Shown piece after piece: positions 10,284 through 22,176 of a stretch of DNA of 64,000 nt. The stretch comes from Amoeboaphelidium protococcarum (Eukaryota; Aphelidiomycota; Aphelidea), in the NCBI GenBank assembly GCA_023515745.1, contig JALECJ010000258.1, positions 500,501 through 564,500 of the forward strand. Direction: 5' to 3'. The translations under genes and the position numbers were made by a program. Below the pieces are notes generated by a model. The model was not told the DNA's origin, searched no databases, and saw nothing but the letters and a program-made list of their open reading frames with translations. Position 1 is the first letter of the stretch. Every line of letters starts with the position of its first letter.

Positions 10284-12327
10284 ATGGCAACATAACCTCA
10301 GAGAGTCAAGTATGAATTGAATATCAAATCTGTATAGCCATAATATACTGTATATGAGTTTACTCGTTTTATTATGTAGAGCTTTGTGGGATTATAATCC
10401 TAGTGATGGCAACGAACTAAGGTTCTTGAAAGGTGATATCATCGGACTAATAGCTTAGCATAACAAGGACTGGTGGGAAGGTAAGACATCTGGTTGTTTA
10501 CAGTGGTTTCATGGATTGAGATTATACGATATGTAGGTGAATTGAAAGGGCAAAGAGGATATTTCCCAGCCAATAGAGTAGAAGTTATAGTTGAGCCTCC
10601 AGTAAACATGAGCACTAAACCTACAATGTCATCTGCGTCTAAGCGATAATCTGATGTTGTTAATCCGCTGAATATGCCTCAAATGGAAATACCTGTTAAT
10701 GCTGGGTAACCAAAGCCATCTGGCAGAAGAGTAAGTTATAATATAAAATTTTGAGTTTAATATCATGTATAACCTTAATGTATTATCTGTGTAGGCATCT
10801 GAATAATATTAATAGCCTCAACCTGCCCCTAGTGATATGCCTAATGTATAGCGTCCGTCTAATGCTATGCTTGCAGAGTTGGCTGCCCGCAGTAAAACGC
10901 CAACACCGAGACCTCCTAGCCGCGATGCCACCGTGTCTCCAAAGATGAATGTCGCTGCCTCTCTCAACTCCAAAGAGAGCTCTAGTCCAGCGAGTACTGC
11001 GAGCAAGAGATTATCCGTTGCTGAGAACAAAGGATCATTTAGTATGCCACCTTAATCTCTACCTGCTGGTGCATTTGCATTGCCGGGAATCGCCTCTTCT
11101 ATATCAAGTTCTGCTGGTGCCTTTGGTGGTGCATCTTCTTATAATCCTGGCACAAGTTTTGCCTCCACTGATGAAGATGATGAAATGGATGGTGTGGCGA
11201 CTGATGATGCTCCTCCGGTGGCTTCTGTAGTCAAGGCTGGTATGCTGAGTAGAGGAAGAGGAGACAGCTCCGCTACATTGAAGTCAAACAAATCAATCTA
11301 CGTCGAGTTGGCTCAGAACAATATTTACTTTTACAAGGACTCATAAGCCAAGAAGAAGGACACCAAGCGTGATAAGCCCATGTTTATCTTGGATTTGAAA
11401 GGTGCCAAGATTGATTGTTCGGGAAATCTGGATAAGAAGCGGTCTGTATTTGCTATCTAGAATGCCGAAGGTCATGTTTTGCTATTACAGGCGACCTCTG
11501 AGTAGGAGAGATAGTCTTGGTCAGACGCTATCCTTGAGTCTTCTGGAGCACGCCAAGAAGTGTTGAATATCGATGCCATAGCATCAGCAAAGCCGGAAAA
11601 GCAGAAGAAGGCTAAGAAGTAGTAGGCTGGTGACGAGGATTCATTGGATCAGGAAGCGGCCAAGACTAAGCTTAAGGGATTCTTTAAGAATAGACCAACT
11701 GAGTAAAAGTTGAAAGAGCGTGGTATAATTCGCCAAGATATAGCATTCGGAGGACTATTAGAGTTGTAGGTAAAGGCTGAGAACAAGAAGGTTCCTTCAA
11801 TTGTGGAGACGTGTATTGCCCAAGTTGAGTTGAAGGGAATGGATAGTGTTGGCATTTACCGCCTCTCTGGTAATGCAGCAAGCATATAAAAATTCCGTGT
11901 CCTTTACAATGAGGATCCAAGTAAAATTGACTATAGCGCTGAGGAGTGGTCTGACATTAGTATTATTACTGGTAGTCTGAAGTTATACTTTAGAGAGTTG
12001 CAGAATCCATTGATGACATTCGAACGCTATGACACGTTTATCAATGCTGGTAAGATTTCAGATTACTAGTAGAGATTTAATGCAACTAAGTAGGCCATCG
12101 CTGGACTACCGCGTCCTTACTTTGATACACTGAAGTATCTGGCGGCGCACTTACAACGCGTGAGTAAGAGATCTGAGTAGAATAAGATGGACACCAACAA
12201 TCTGGCCATAGTTTTTGGGCCAACTCTGATTCGCGCCCAAGTAGAAGGAATGGAGATGATTACGAACATGAGTTACCAGAATTGCGTTATGGAGATGATT
12301 ATTGCAAATGCTGATAAGCTCTTCTGA
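10284..12327 (+). CDS. SH3-PH-RhoGAP domain protein
   Basis: Four exons: 10284-10309, 10380-10480, 10537-10730 and 10795-12327, with introns of 70, 56 and 64 nt; phases agree and give 617 residues. An SH3 domain occupies residues 9-60 (ALWDYNPSDGNEL, DWWEG, GYFPANRVEV). A Pro/Ser-rich linker follows. A PH-like domain lies near residues 260-360, ending in a region with SWSDAIL. The C-terminal ~190 residues are a RhoGAP domain: VPSIVETCIAQVE, GIYRLSGNAASIQKFR with the catalytic arginine finger in YRLSG, SLKLYFRELQNPLM and NNLAIVFGPTLIR. It should accelerate GTP hydrolysis on a Rho-family GTPase and so affect actin or polarity. The first exon is only 26 nt, so the start rests on its splice agreement with the SH3 frame. 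Confidence 0.9.
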
Positions 12328-12430
12328 TGAATGGTGGTTGTATGAAAAGTGAATTGGTAAGATAGATGCTAAGTTCTAGTTTATTAAGTGTCATCACAGC
12401 ACATGTTTATTTCTTAGAAACCATCATCGA

Positions 12431-13394
12431 ATGTTGTTCTCTATTATCTTTTACTTTCTGCTTCATAGTTCATTAATATCCAGTCTAACTTTATATGAGA
12501 TACTGCAATCTGGTCTTAATCTGCTCAGCATGTATGAGCATATAATGATTTTTCTATTGAATCTATTATACCAACTCGTTGTAGATCTAACTAGCTTAAG
12601 GCTGAGGAATATTAACATTCATAAGCCAAAATTGCAGTAGCTCCAGAACTTGAGAAATCTGAGAATGATAATGAGGACTTTTTAGATAGTTCACCATATA
12701 ATCGTTTTCATAATTCCATTATTGCAACAGTTATAAATCCATATATGCGAACTGATCAAATGTTTTAGTAAGCTATGTGGTTGACTCTAAGGCGGCTTTA
12801 ATTTACGTGTTCAACCGCGCAGACATCATTATCAAATTATTTCTGCCGTGAATTACATGCTTCACTAACCATTGCACATCTAGCGGAGAGAGTTGACCAC
12901 ATAATGGAGACAATTGCCTGTTGACGAAACTTTTCCATATCTACAGTAGAATGATGTGATCTCGCGTGCGCGCCTCCGTCTAAGGCATCACACTCCGTGG
13001 CTGAATGCCCCCTGGAAACAGTTATTACTTCTCAATTTCTGCCATTTAAACTGCTTAATGAAGCTGAACTGTAAGATGCTGCAGTTGCATCTAATGAAAC
13101 TGAATACTACTACCAATCTGAAACTGCTACGGATGCATGTGTGGGAGAGCGTGCATAGATTATACCAAATTCTATATTCTCTCACTCTCTTTGCGCACCA
13201 AGAAATTCAGCTTTGATGCTTCCAGCTCTTTGAACGACAGCGACTCTAGCTTTACATCAAACAGGCCATAATTGAGAGTCTATGGATCATTAGCGCTAGC
13301 AGGTGCCAGTACATACTTGCCAAATCGAGCACCAATTGCTCTCTCATCAAACTCCTGGCTGCAAACCATAAGCTTTCGTGATGATTACTACTGA
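12431..13394 (+). CDS. Spliced secreted protein, unrecognised
   Basis: Five exons predicted by phase agreement: 12431-12531, 12585-12767, 12823-12965, 13022-13140 and 13203-13394. Introns are 53, 55, 56 and 62 nt, matching the size range of the surer introns in the window. The product has 245 residues. Residues 1-19 are a signal peptide (LFSIIFYFLLHSSLISS). The mature protein is Asn-, Ser- and Gln-rich with stretches such as RRELTTQWRQLPVDETF and SNRPQLRVYGSLALAG. The GTAAGC donor at 12768 is strong; the GTGCGC and GTGGGA donors are weaker. Coding-like sequence also continues to about 13527, so the 3' end could lie further right. No family is recognised. Confidence 0.55.
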
Positions 13395-13527
13395 TTCTAT
13401 AAGGTTGGCACAGCCAGCGATGGCCCAGCCGATTAATGCATTTAAACGCGTGACATTTAATCATCATTGCTCTATACGCCGTAAAAGCATAGCAATAGAG
13501 TCAACTGGACCACAAGCTACTACCTGA

Positions 13528-13889
13528 AACCAATCATTTACATAGTCAATTCAATTTATGATACTGTAAAGATTTATTGCTAATTATTTTAAACCAAAGA
13601 AGCATTCAATTTGAATATTCCGAGGGTAATTTCTTACTACCAACAACATGTGAATTCTGTGTGAAATGCCATGCTGTTACATCAATTTATTTAGGCGTAT
13701 GTTACTGGTCAATCTCAGTAGTCGCCACAGTCTAATTAAACCACGATTATCTTAGCATTATCGATCATTTACGCTATGGTTTATCATCTAAATTACGCGT
13801 TTAATTTATACAATTGATGCATTTAAATGCGTAAAGCACAACGCCTTTTTCAACTCTTTGATCAAACGATTCGATTTTATATATTCAAC
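13528..13889. other. Intergenic region with an ACGCGT site
   Basis: Upstream region of RTT109. ACGCGT at 13795-13800, about 90 nt before the start codon, is followed by an AT-rich tract. No gene seen. Confidence 0.4.
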
Positions 13890-14951
13890 ATGACCGATGA
13901 AATGTATCCATAAGTATTCTAGCAAGTAGCTTTAAAGATGGTCAAATCTCATACACTCCTTGAGCTTACAGAAATGTAAATATAGGTTGCTTTTATCGCC
14001 GGTCTGAAGAATCAAATGTCATTTGTTTTTGCACTTTACTAGAATTAATGGTCTGTGATTGCTGCAATCTAATCTGAATTATCGCACAACCTATGTCTGT
14101 ACTTGTCCAAAGTTGATTCCACTGGTTTGCTGGATAATAGACGCGCTCAATCTCCGCTTATTTCAACTGTAATCTAGTCCCACGTCGACTGGTGTAGAAA
14201 GTAGTATGGTGTTAAAAGGGTCGCTGTGACTGCCAAGAGTAATCCAGAGTATCTCTTCAGCGGATCATCAAAACTAACATCAAAAGGTCGACTAGAAGGA
14301 CTTAAATTAACTTAATGGTGGATGGACGTGTTGCAGTCGATTGATGAAGCTCAGACGCGATATTTATATGTTCCATAGCACTAATAGAAGAATACGCTAC
14401 CTCACGACTTGAAGTTGAAGTTGAAAGACGGTGATTGGGTGAACTGTCTTCCTCATAAAACTGTTGATCAGGTGGATCTATTTCACGATGACCCGTTTAG
14501 TGACTATATTAAACGAAACTTGCTAGATAAACCAAATCTGTCTATGAATACTGTAATCAATGATATGCTACCTTAATCAAAAGATTTCATTAATGGTGAT
14601 GTGGGCTTGATCTTCATTGATCTGGATGGGAGCAAATATAATGGCGATGAGAAGGGGGAGTTGAGGCAATCGACTGCTTGTAGAATAGACACTTAATAAG
14701 AAATAATTCTTTCATAACTGCTGCGTATGCTTGTGGGAGAATAAGAGGACGGAGAAGACAATGAAGATTAACATTTATCTTTTGCGAGTGTTGAAAAATG
14801 TCTCAAATCCTCTGTGACTCTTTTGAAGCTGATGTAACCGTATATCAGTACAATCACGGTTGAAGTTTAATGCTAGCGGTAGAAGGAAGCGCGTCGAATG
14901 GAAGATCAACAACGACCTGTGAATGTTCTTTAAGTGAAACGTCGAAAGTGA
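13890..14951 (+). CDS. RTT109: Histone H3 acetyltransferase Rtt109
   Basis: One exon, 353 codons, with about thirty Gln encoded by TAA or TAG. The fungal Rtt109 core is recognisable: NPEYLFSGSSK, then LTQWWMDVLQSI (family pattern QYLFPxSSK ... LxKWW), then VDLFHDDPFSDYIKR (family LFPDDPKARF), and a basic tail after QRPVNVLQV that matches the family's C-terminal end. The enzyme acetylates H3 K56 and N-terminal lysines on new H3-H4 with the Vps75 or Asf1 chaperones. The tryptophan pair and the two aspartates regarded as important for catalysis are kept. The lysine just after DDP, autoacetylated in yeast Rtt109, is replaced by Phe. Rtt109 is considered a fungal-type enzyme, which bears on the source organism. 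Confidence 0.85.
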
Positions 14952-15022
14952 GCGGAAACATTCTCTCTCTCTGAATTTATGCTCAGCTTCTTTCGCGTTT
15001 TCGTTCTCTTCATTCTTTCGAC

Positions 15023-16927
15023 ATGAATGAGGTTCTGTCAGTCTGGAATTTAGGCATGTTCCTTAACAGCAACGCTAGAATATAATTGTTTCAACTATAC
15101 TATGTTTGCGTGTCTGTTGTGTTATCACTTCTACTCACCGTTAGCCAATTAGATATTGACTCTTCTCCTTATGGAATCATCAGGCTGGGTCATTGGTAAT
15201 CATTTGCCTTATCTGCCGTGAATGCTATCAATTTACTTCCTGCACGCGAAGGAACTATAAAGATATTGTTTCAACTCTCACTCTGGCTCTTTACTATTTT
15301 TATGCTCCTTCTCCGATATAACCATTTGAATCCTTATCGTCTTGTGGCGCCTCTAATCTTGTATTGGTCATTCAGAATGTTTTACTCTGTGGCATTCTTC
15401 TGGTGGACTGGATTTGCCGCTGTCAATTGGTTCTTTCATGATGTCTTCTACGAACGTAATGACTCTGCAGTATTATGTCTAGTAGTTATAAGTGATTTAT
15501 CCAAATTGTATAATTAAGATGAGCCTGAACATTATGATGCTGAATTGAAACTAAAATCTAAATAGTTCCGCGATAGATATCCTCGTTAAATAATCTATTC
15601 CTCATTTGCAATCATACTTCTCTCTGTAAATTCGTAAATATGGGCGATAATTGCCACTTTATCATCTGCTGGCTTATTGTTCTTGATACGATTCATTTAC
15701 ATGCTCATCTGGTAAAAGCCTATAAATATGAAGCAAAAGGTGGCTAGATTGTCTACTTTACCCAACGAACTCGTCGAAAGTCCAATGTTGAGCTCGGCTA
15801 GTTCTGCGATATCTTTAGACAGCCCACTGAGATAGAGATTTCCGTAAAGCATCTATCACCGTCCTCAGTCTGTATTCACTTACACCAATGTTAGTCAATA
15901 TTAACATGAGATACTGAAGAGCAACGCGTATTAACTCTAGTAGAGGCAGTTATCATCTAGTGCTCAATTTAGCTGGAAATTATTTCATTTGCTCGGCCTA
16001 TTGCTGCTGTCTTTCTCAATATATTGGCTATCTGTCAATCGCATTACAACTTAATAAAGCTGGCAGCAGAAAGAGCTTGTTAGAGGTTTTAAACTAGAGT
16101 ACGAGCGATTACTATCTGTAGTGATAATGACAAACCATAGAGATGGTGATCCTGATTATTTGTTGAGAACTTTGGAATCTTATGACGCTAAGTTAATTTC
16201 ATCGAATCTATCTGATCCTTTGTTTAATCGAGTAGAGATTATAGTCTACACCTCAAGCACTGCAGATGAACATTTAATATTTAATATTGCTGCACTGAAA
16301 TACTAAGATCGATCTGATTTTCGATTTATATCTCGATAAGAATCAAATGTACCTGAATAGACGCGTTTTACCTCAAAATATTTGAAATAGCGGCTGGATT
16401 TTGCTGATGGTATTCATTATGCACTAAACTAATCTGATTCCTATCTCATAATGTTGGCTGAAGATGATATGCCTCTGTGCTCTTATTTCCGATAATAATT
16501 CAGATCTTTGATTCATCATGCTTTTGTAGTGGGCGATCATTGTGGAGCGTTTATTGGCACAGGTGGTAGTGGCATTCTGATGACTCGGCCAACTGCTTTG
16601 AACATTGTAAAGTTATTGAGATCAAAAGGTTATCTCTCTAGGCCTGTGGATATTCTTATACAACAATGTCTTCGCGGTCATTTGCCATAATGCAGTAATT
16701 GTGTGGATCCACGGACACCTAATAGTCTGCCGTGGCTGTATGAATAGCAACCTCGTGGATTGCTAGCTTCAAGTACTTTATACATGTATCACATTGGATT
16801 TGACTCTAGTACATTCCGAGGTCGCAGATATGGGGCGGATGCGTTTCAATGTGGATGGAGACACCCTTTCAATGGTCACTCGGGCTTGAAAGTTTACAAT
16901 TACAATCGAATCCGCGTTGATGGATGA
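15023..16927 (+). CDS. Membrane glycosyltransferase-like protein (PGAP4/MGAT4-like C-terminal domain)
   Basis: A single frame of 634 codons starting 71 nt after RTT109. The N-terminal ~330 residues hold about six hydrophobic segments with a basic, Ser-rich loop. A last membrane segment near residues 315-332 (LLGLLLLSFSIYWLSV) is followed by a lumenal-type domain. That domain begins LLSVVIMTNHRDGDPDYLL, has a DxD-like acidic motif in YLIMLAEDDMPL, a GTGGSGILM loop, and ends with a Cys- and aromatic-rich stretch. The order, and especially EDD after a hydrophobic strand, resembles PGAP4 and MGAT4-type GlcNAc/GalNAc transferases that act in the Golgi. The large N-terminal membrane part is not typical. 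The enzyme class is inferred, not proven. Confidence 0.6.
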
Positions 16928-17031
16928 TGATTATTTTCCACCAAAATTAAACTCAAATAACCTGGTAGCATAGTGAATATACTAAATTAACCTGAAAAAT
17001 ATAGAATGCATTGATTTCAAAGTGCAGTAAC

Positions 17032-18735
17032 TCATTTCATCTTCAACTTTTTGATATCTCCTTGCACAACATCTTGATCAGTGGGTCTTTTCATAAAAGT
17101 GAGAAGAGCTTCACCATCACCCACAACATCTTCCTCTTCCTGCTCTTCCTTATCTTCTTGTTTATATACTGCATTAGACGCGGTCTTACTCTTTTACTTT
17201 TACCCACTTTTAGAATTTTACTTGCCAACGTTCAAATCAATATCGACAGACGTGTTACCAGTAGCACCTTTCGAGTCACTTTACTTCTTACCATTAGATT
17301 TGGATGGCTGCTACTACTTCTTGGTCTAATGATTAGATGTAGATGATGTAGAAGATTTGAGAGTCTTGGAACTGTAAATGCTGTCTTTGCTATACTTTTC
17401 AGCCACTACGCGCTTCGCCTTACGCTCATTGACAATGCGAGTCCACTCTTTCAACTCTTCATCCACAGTGAGCGGGCGTACTTTAAACGGCAGAGAATCT
17501 TCATTCTATTACTCTGATTGCTACTAGGAATCAATAATCTGCTTAGTGTAAGCGGGATGAGAGAATCTGATGTAACACGATAGCTATTCGGTCGGATTCA
17601 TATCAATGTAGGCAATGCAATCTTTGGATTCAGTTTTGAGAGCCTTCATCACAGACTCTGCAATCGCCACCTTCTTAAACATCTTCAATGGAATCTCGTA
17701 TGCAAGTACAATTGTATCTTTGACAAAGTCGATGGTGGACAGATTCTAGACAGTAGTGGCTGAAGTATAATCACCAATACCAGTGGTAAGGCGACTTGTA
17801 TTATCATCATGATGATTCTTCATCTGCTGCAACACACGTTATTAACACCGCTTATACAGCTAATAATCCAGATACTGCCGCTTCAACAGAGACCATGTAG
17901 ACTTTTTTATTACGCGAACTTTCATCATTCGAGCAATAATTATTAGCTCCTCCGGTTGCAATGACTATTACAACTCCGCCAATAATTCAACATCTGCCGG
18001 CTCTCTATCAGATTACAGCTTGTCAAGTTTGTGAATCCACTCTTACACTCTATCCAAAGTCTCTTTAGCGTAAATCTGAGTAGATTACTATTGAGTATTC
18101 TAATCAGCATCAGCGGGCTTGAACAATTCCAGACACTCATCCACCAGATATTAATCTGTAAATTCAATAAACGCGAATCCTTTATTCAGTGCTCTTTTAA
18201 CAGCGGTATTACTCACAGACTCTGATACCTACTACTTTTGATCGCTACTTCTACCATGCTTTGTATCACTACCATTACTACTATTACCATTATAATCATT
18301 CTTGGGCTGAACGTATTCAATTTAAATATGTACAATCTTATTAGAACATCCCAATACAGTCTCGAGCATAAAATTCAACGCGTATCTAGTCCATTTACGT
18401 GGAAAACCTTCAATGTAAATAGAGTTACGCGCAAACTGGTTCTCAATACACAGCTTTTAATAATCATTCACGCCACCAATGGGTAGATACTTAATACAAT
18501 CAGTAGCTTTATCATAATGAAATTAGACTTCAATACTGTCCTCATGTTTACCACCATCTGGATGCAGTATGCATTAACGCAATTATTATGCAGATTTAAA
18601 ATTACTCCTTACCGAGTCCAATTTCATCAGATCCCCCACTGAAATATATCCATCCACAGAGGCAGATTTATCCATTAGATTAAGTAATTATCGATCGCTC
18701 TCTATATTCTTGAACAGATTTATCAGGTGCTCCAT
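17032..18735 (-). CDS. La-family RNA-binding protein (LARP7/La-like)
   Basis: A single frame of 567 codons. The N-terminal ~85 residues fit the second half of a La motif (LLNLMDKSASVDGYISVGDL, then LDSVRSNFKSAQ). An RRM follows, with RNP2-like NSIYIEGFP and RNP1-like NKGFAFIEFTDQ. After a Gln/Asp-rich helical insert comes an atypical C-terminal RRM of the xRRM kind (DTIVLAYEIPLK, DCIAYIDMNP, CYIRFSHP). The tail is Lys/Ser/Gln-rich. La proteins bind UUU-3'OH ends of RNA polymerase III transcripts; LARP7 proteins bind 7SK or telomerase RNA. The N-terminus is short compared with the full La motif, so a further upstream exon (18736-18860) may exist. Confidence 0.75.
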
Positions 18736-19084
18736 CACTGCTTTACTTTAATATCAAATTTAGGCTATCACTGTATACTGGTAAAACCGCTATCTATCTG
18801 GAAATGAGAAAAGAACTTTAACGCGTTTCTTTCAGTGTTCTTAGTTCTCTCCCGTAATCTCTTCTTCTTCGTCGTTGCTATTCCTCGCAGTGTAAAATAT
18901 CGTCGCGTTTCAGTTCTGTTTCGCCCGTTTCTCTCTCTCTCTCCCTTTTCTCTTCTCTAAAGGAACTTCGTGTCTGTTTAATTTGTTCATTACATTCACT
19001 GTCTGTTTAGTGAGGTGCATTTTAGTCCTCAGAAATCGACGATAAATTTCAGTATAGAAATAATCTTTATCTGATTGTATAATT
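18736..19084. other. Divergent promoter region of the La-like and USP14 genes
   Basis: Holds ACGCGT at 18821-18826 and a long CT-rich tract (about 18840-18960, with TCTCTCTCTCTC). It may also contain a first coding exon of the La-like gene. No other gene seen. Confidence 0.4.
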
Positions 19085-20668
19085 ATGGTCAAGGTTAGTG
19101 TAAAGTGGAGCGGTAAAAAGTTTGATGATCTGGAGTTGAACTTGAATGAGAGTGGTGCATTGGAGTTCAAAGGTGTCTTGTATTCTCTGACTGGAGTTGA
19201 GGTGGAGCGTTAGAAGATTTTGATTAAAGGTGTCGGTTAGCTGAAAGATGATACTGATCTGACTAATGCCAAGATTAAGGATGGTGATACTTTCATGATG
19301 ATGGGAACTCCGGCAGAGAAGCGGTTGAATGAGAGTGAGGTGTAGAAGGTTACATTCATCGAAGATTTGAGTGATAGTGAGATTGCTACAGTGGTTGAGA
19401 ATCTTCCGCCTGGCCTGGTCAATCTGGGCAATACTTGTTATATGAATTCCGTGTTGTAGTGTCTATCATGTATGCCCGAGTTGAAATCTGCTCTGAATTA
19501 GGCTAGCAATGGTAGTGGTAGTGGTAGTAACAACAACAACTAGACTACCAAGATGCTGGTGGACAGTATGAGGGATTTATTTAATTAAATGTCTCCCGCT
19601 GGTTCTATTGCATCAGTAGGTGGTAGCGTCATGAATCAAAAGAGAGAAGCCAAGTTGACTCCACTCTTCTTTCTGAATGCTCTGCGCATGTATAATCCTC
19701 AGTTTGCCCATTAGGAGTCTCTGAGTGGAGCTGAGCGTCAGGTGGCCGTGGCGAAGGGGATGGCCACCTAGCATTACTCCTAGTAAGATGCTGAGGAGTG
19801 TTTCGGCTCTATAACTGGTGCTCTGATGGCTCATGGCGGTGCTGTGGGTGAATTTGTAAATAAGTACATGACGGGCAGTGTGAAGTATACTCTTAAGTCT
19901 CCAACGGGTGAAGAGGAGTATAGGATGGACACTTTTACAAAGCTCGCCTGTCACATTACCGGTACCACGAATAATCTGCAGCAGTCCATAGAGTCATCTT
20001 TGAAGGAGGTGGTGGAGATGAGAGGACAGGAGTGGCAGAAGGTGGGCCGTCTGACCAAGTGTCCACAATACCTCACCGTGAACATGGTGAGATTCTTTTG
20101 GAAGGTTGGAAGCAATGTGAAGGCCAAGATTATGCGCGCAGTTAAGTTTCCTCTAGAATTGGACATGTTTGAATTCATGGATAATGGAACTAGTACTAGT
20201 GGTAGTGGCAATAATAACGAAGTACTGTAATTGAGAGAAGTTGTAAAGGCACAGCTGAGGGCAAGATCAGATTTAAAGTTGGAAAAGGAACGTGCTCTGA
20301 AGAGCGGTAAGCCATTCACATAGACTAGACCAGATTATAAGAGTCTTGGCATAAAGACTTTGGCTGATCTCAAGTAGGACCCCTCGATGGTGGCAATGTT
20401 GAGCAGCGATGATGGCGCCAATCATCATGGTATTTATCAACTCTCTGCCGTTCTGACTCACATTGGACGCTCGGCAGACTCTGGTCATTACATGGCATGG
20501 GTACGTGATCAGGCAGGTAATGACAATGATAGTGATAGTGGAGCTTGGCACAAGTTTGATGACGATGTCGTGTCCAAAGTGTCTGAAGATGATGTCGTTA
20601 AACTGTGTGGTGGTGGAGACTGGCACATGGCTTACATGTTATTGTACTCTACCGTCAAACTGCATTGA
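19085..20668 (+). CDS. USP14: Proteasome-associated deubiquitinase USP14/Ubp6
   Basis: One exon of 527 codons. Residues 1-80 form a ubiquitin-like domain (VSVKWSGKKFDDLEL, KILIKGV, LKDGDT-type turn). The catalytic Cys box is GLVNLGNTCYMNSVLQCL near residues 113-130, where the conserved Gln after VL is encoded by TAG. A QDAEECFGSI box is near residue 235, a QYLTVNMVRFFWK strand near residue 325, and the His box YQLSAVLTHIGRSADSGHYMAW near residues 445-466, with the catalytic His in GHY. The GAWHKFDDDVVSKV C-terminal box follows. Ubp6/USP14 docks on the proteasome through its UBL and trims ubiquitin from substrates. Confidence 0.95.
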
Positions 20669-20810
20669 GTTAACAACTACTCTATCTCTATCTAATCATC
20701 ATAACTAATTGAAAGATTTAAATAGTTGTATTCAATCTCTAATCTCTTCACAATCTTTTAGTTTAAACTATTTATCTCACTTTATATAATCCAGTACAAA
20801 TCTATCAGTA

Positions 20811-21976
20811 TCAGTGCAGAAAAGACTTTATGCTAGAGGCAACAAAGTCTGGCTGCAGATTACCTGCATTCATCAGTGTCTATTCATCGGTGACACCACT
20901 CATTACCAGCAGAGTTTTCACTCCACCGTGTTGACCAAATGCAATATCAGTATCAAGACGATCGCCAACCATAAGACAACGTTTTCTATCCACGTGAAGA
21001 TTTTAAGTCTCCTCCAACTCTTCCAAAATACAATCTAGCATAGTGGCATGAGGTTTACCAAAAATATGATCAGGCTCGCGTCCAATAGCAGTGCTTATAG
21101 CATTGACAGCGCATCCTGTTCCGGGGAATAGATATTATCCAGTTGGGTACTAAGCATCGGTATTAGTGGCAAAGTAATGACACGGTTCTGCTGCTGTTGT
21201 CGAGGGCGATGAACCATCTCCAGGACATTACGCCACCAGATGGTTGTAACGCAAATACATATGCGCCTGGGCAATCTTTCGATAGCTCAGATTAAAGTCT
21301 GCACCAACAACCACAGCATTAACTTGGGGATCCGGCTTGATTGAATCAAATTCATGAGGTGAAAATTCGTGCAATTCATTGTTAGAATCCACTCTACTAG
21401 CACTTAAATCGGCCATTGTAACGGTGGGTATACCCTCTGCATGCAACTCATCAATCAGGCCACTCTCTCCAATTACGAAAACCTTCTTATTGTAATCATG
21501 AGGTATATTCTACTCTTGACTTGAAGAAGTGATAGAAGACTAATTGGTCAGACAGTAAGGACGGACGTGCTTCTTAATGTAATATGCAGTGGCGAAAGCA
21601 GAACTAAAGATGTCAGTCTCCTCTACAAAATCCAGACCAAGCATCTTGAACTTTTTCATATAATCTCTTCTACTCTTGGTACTATTATTTGACACAAAAA
21701 TCAGTTTCTTATTCTACATATGGTATTATGGATAGTTAGTAATATACATTCACCATAATATATGTCAATCATACCATCGATCTGAGCATAAGCATGACGT
21801 CTTACGCTCCATCAATCAATTTGTTCCCATTCCAAATCACGCCTACATTTATTCAAGTTAATAATATAATATTCATCGGGTATATTCAACATATTAATAC
21901 CATCACAATCGAAAAGGATCAAGTCAACATTATTGACTAGACGCGTGGCTGTTGTTGCGTCTTCTACTCTGATCAT
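20811..21976 (-). CDS. HAD-family phosphatase (PHO13/phosphoglycolate phosphatase type)
   Basis: Three exons, 21976-21901, 21842-21775 and 21713-20811, with introns of 58 and 61 nt; 348 residues. The second intron carries TTACTAAC upstream of its acceptor. Motif I is LFDCDGVIW near residues 22-30, interrupted by the first intron after the third residue of DCD. Motif II is FVSNNSTKSRR. Motif IV is MVGDRLDTDIAFG near residue 305. This order, the C2-type cap between motifs II and III and the length match the PHO13/4-nitrophenylphosphatase and phosphoglycolate phosphatase group, which clears 2-phosphoglycolate and other side-products in the cytosol. Ser/Gln insertions in the cap are unusual. Confidence 0.9.
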
Positions 21977-22176
21977 CGTATCGCTATCGCAATCGCTGTG
22001 TCAAACTGATTCTATACGGAGAAAATCAAAGATTTGCTCTTATCTAGTCACGAAATTTTATAAATTACTAAATTTATTACTGGTTTACTTTATCAACTCA
22101 GTCACCTTAGTTAAGATGGTACTAAGATTGTCAGGTAATAGATCCACCGAATACCCGATATCAATCAAACATATTC

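Noticed and set aside
19613..20319. Minus-strand frames of 113-122 codons in the USP14 gene
   Set aside because: They are antisense shadows of a well-conserved gene.
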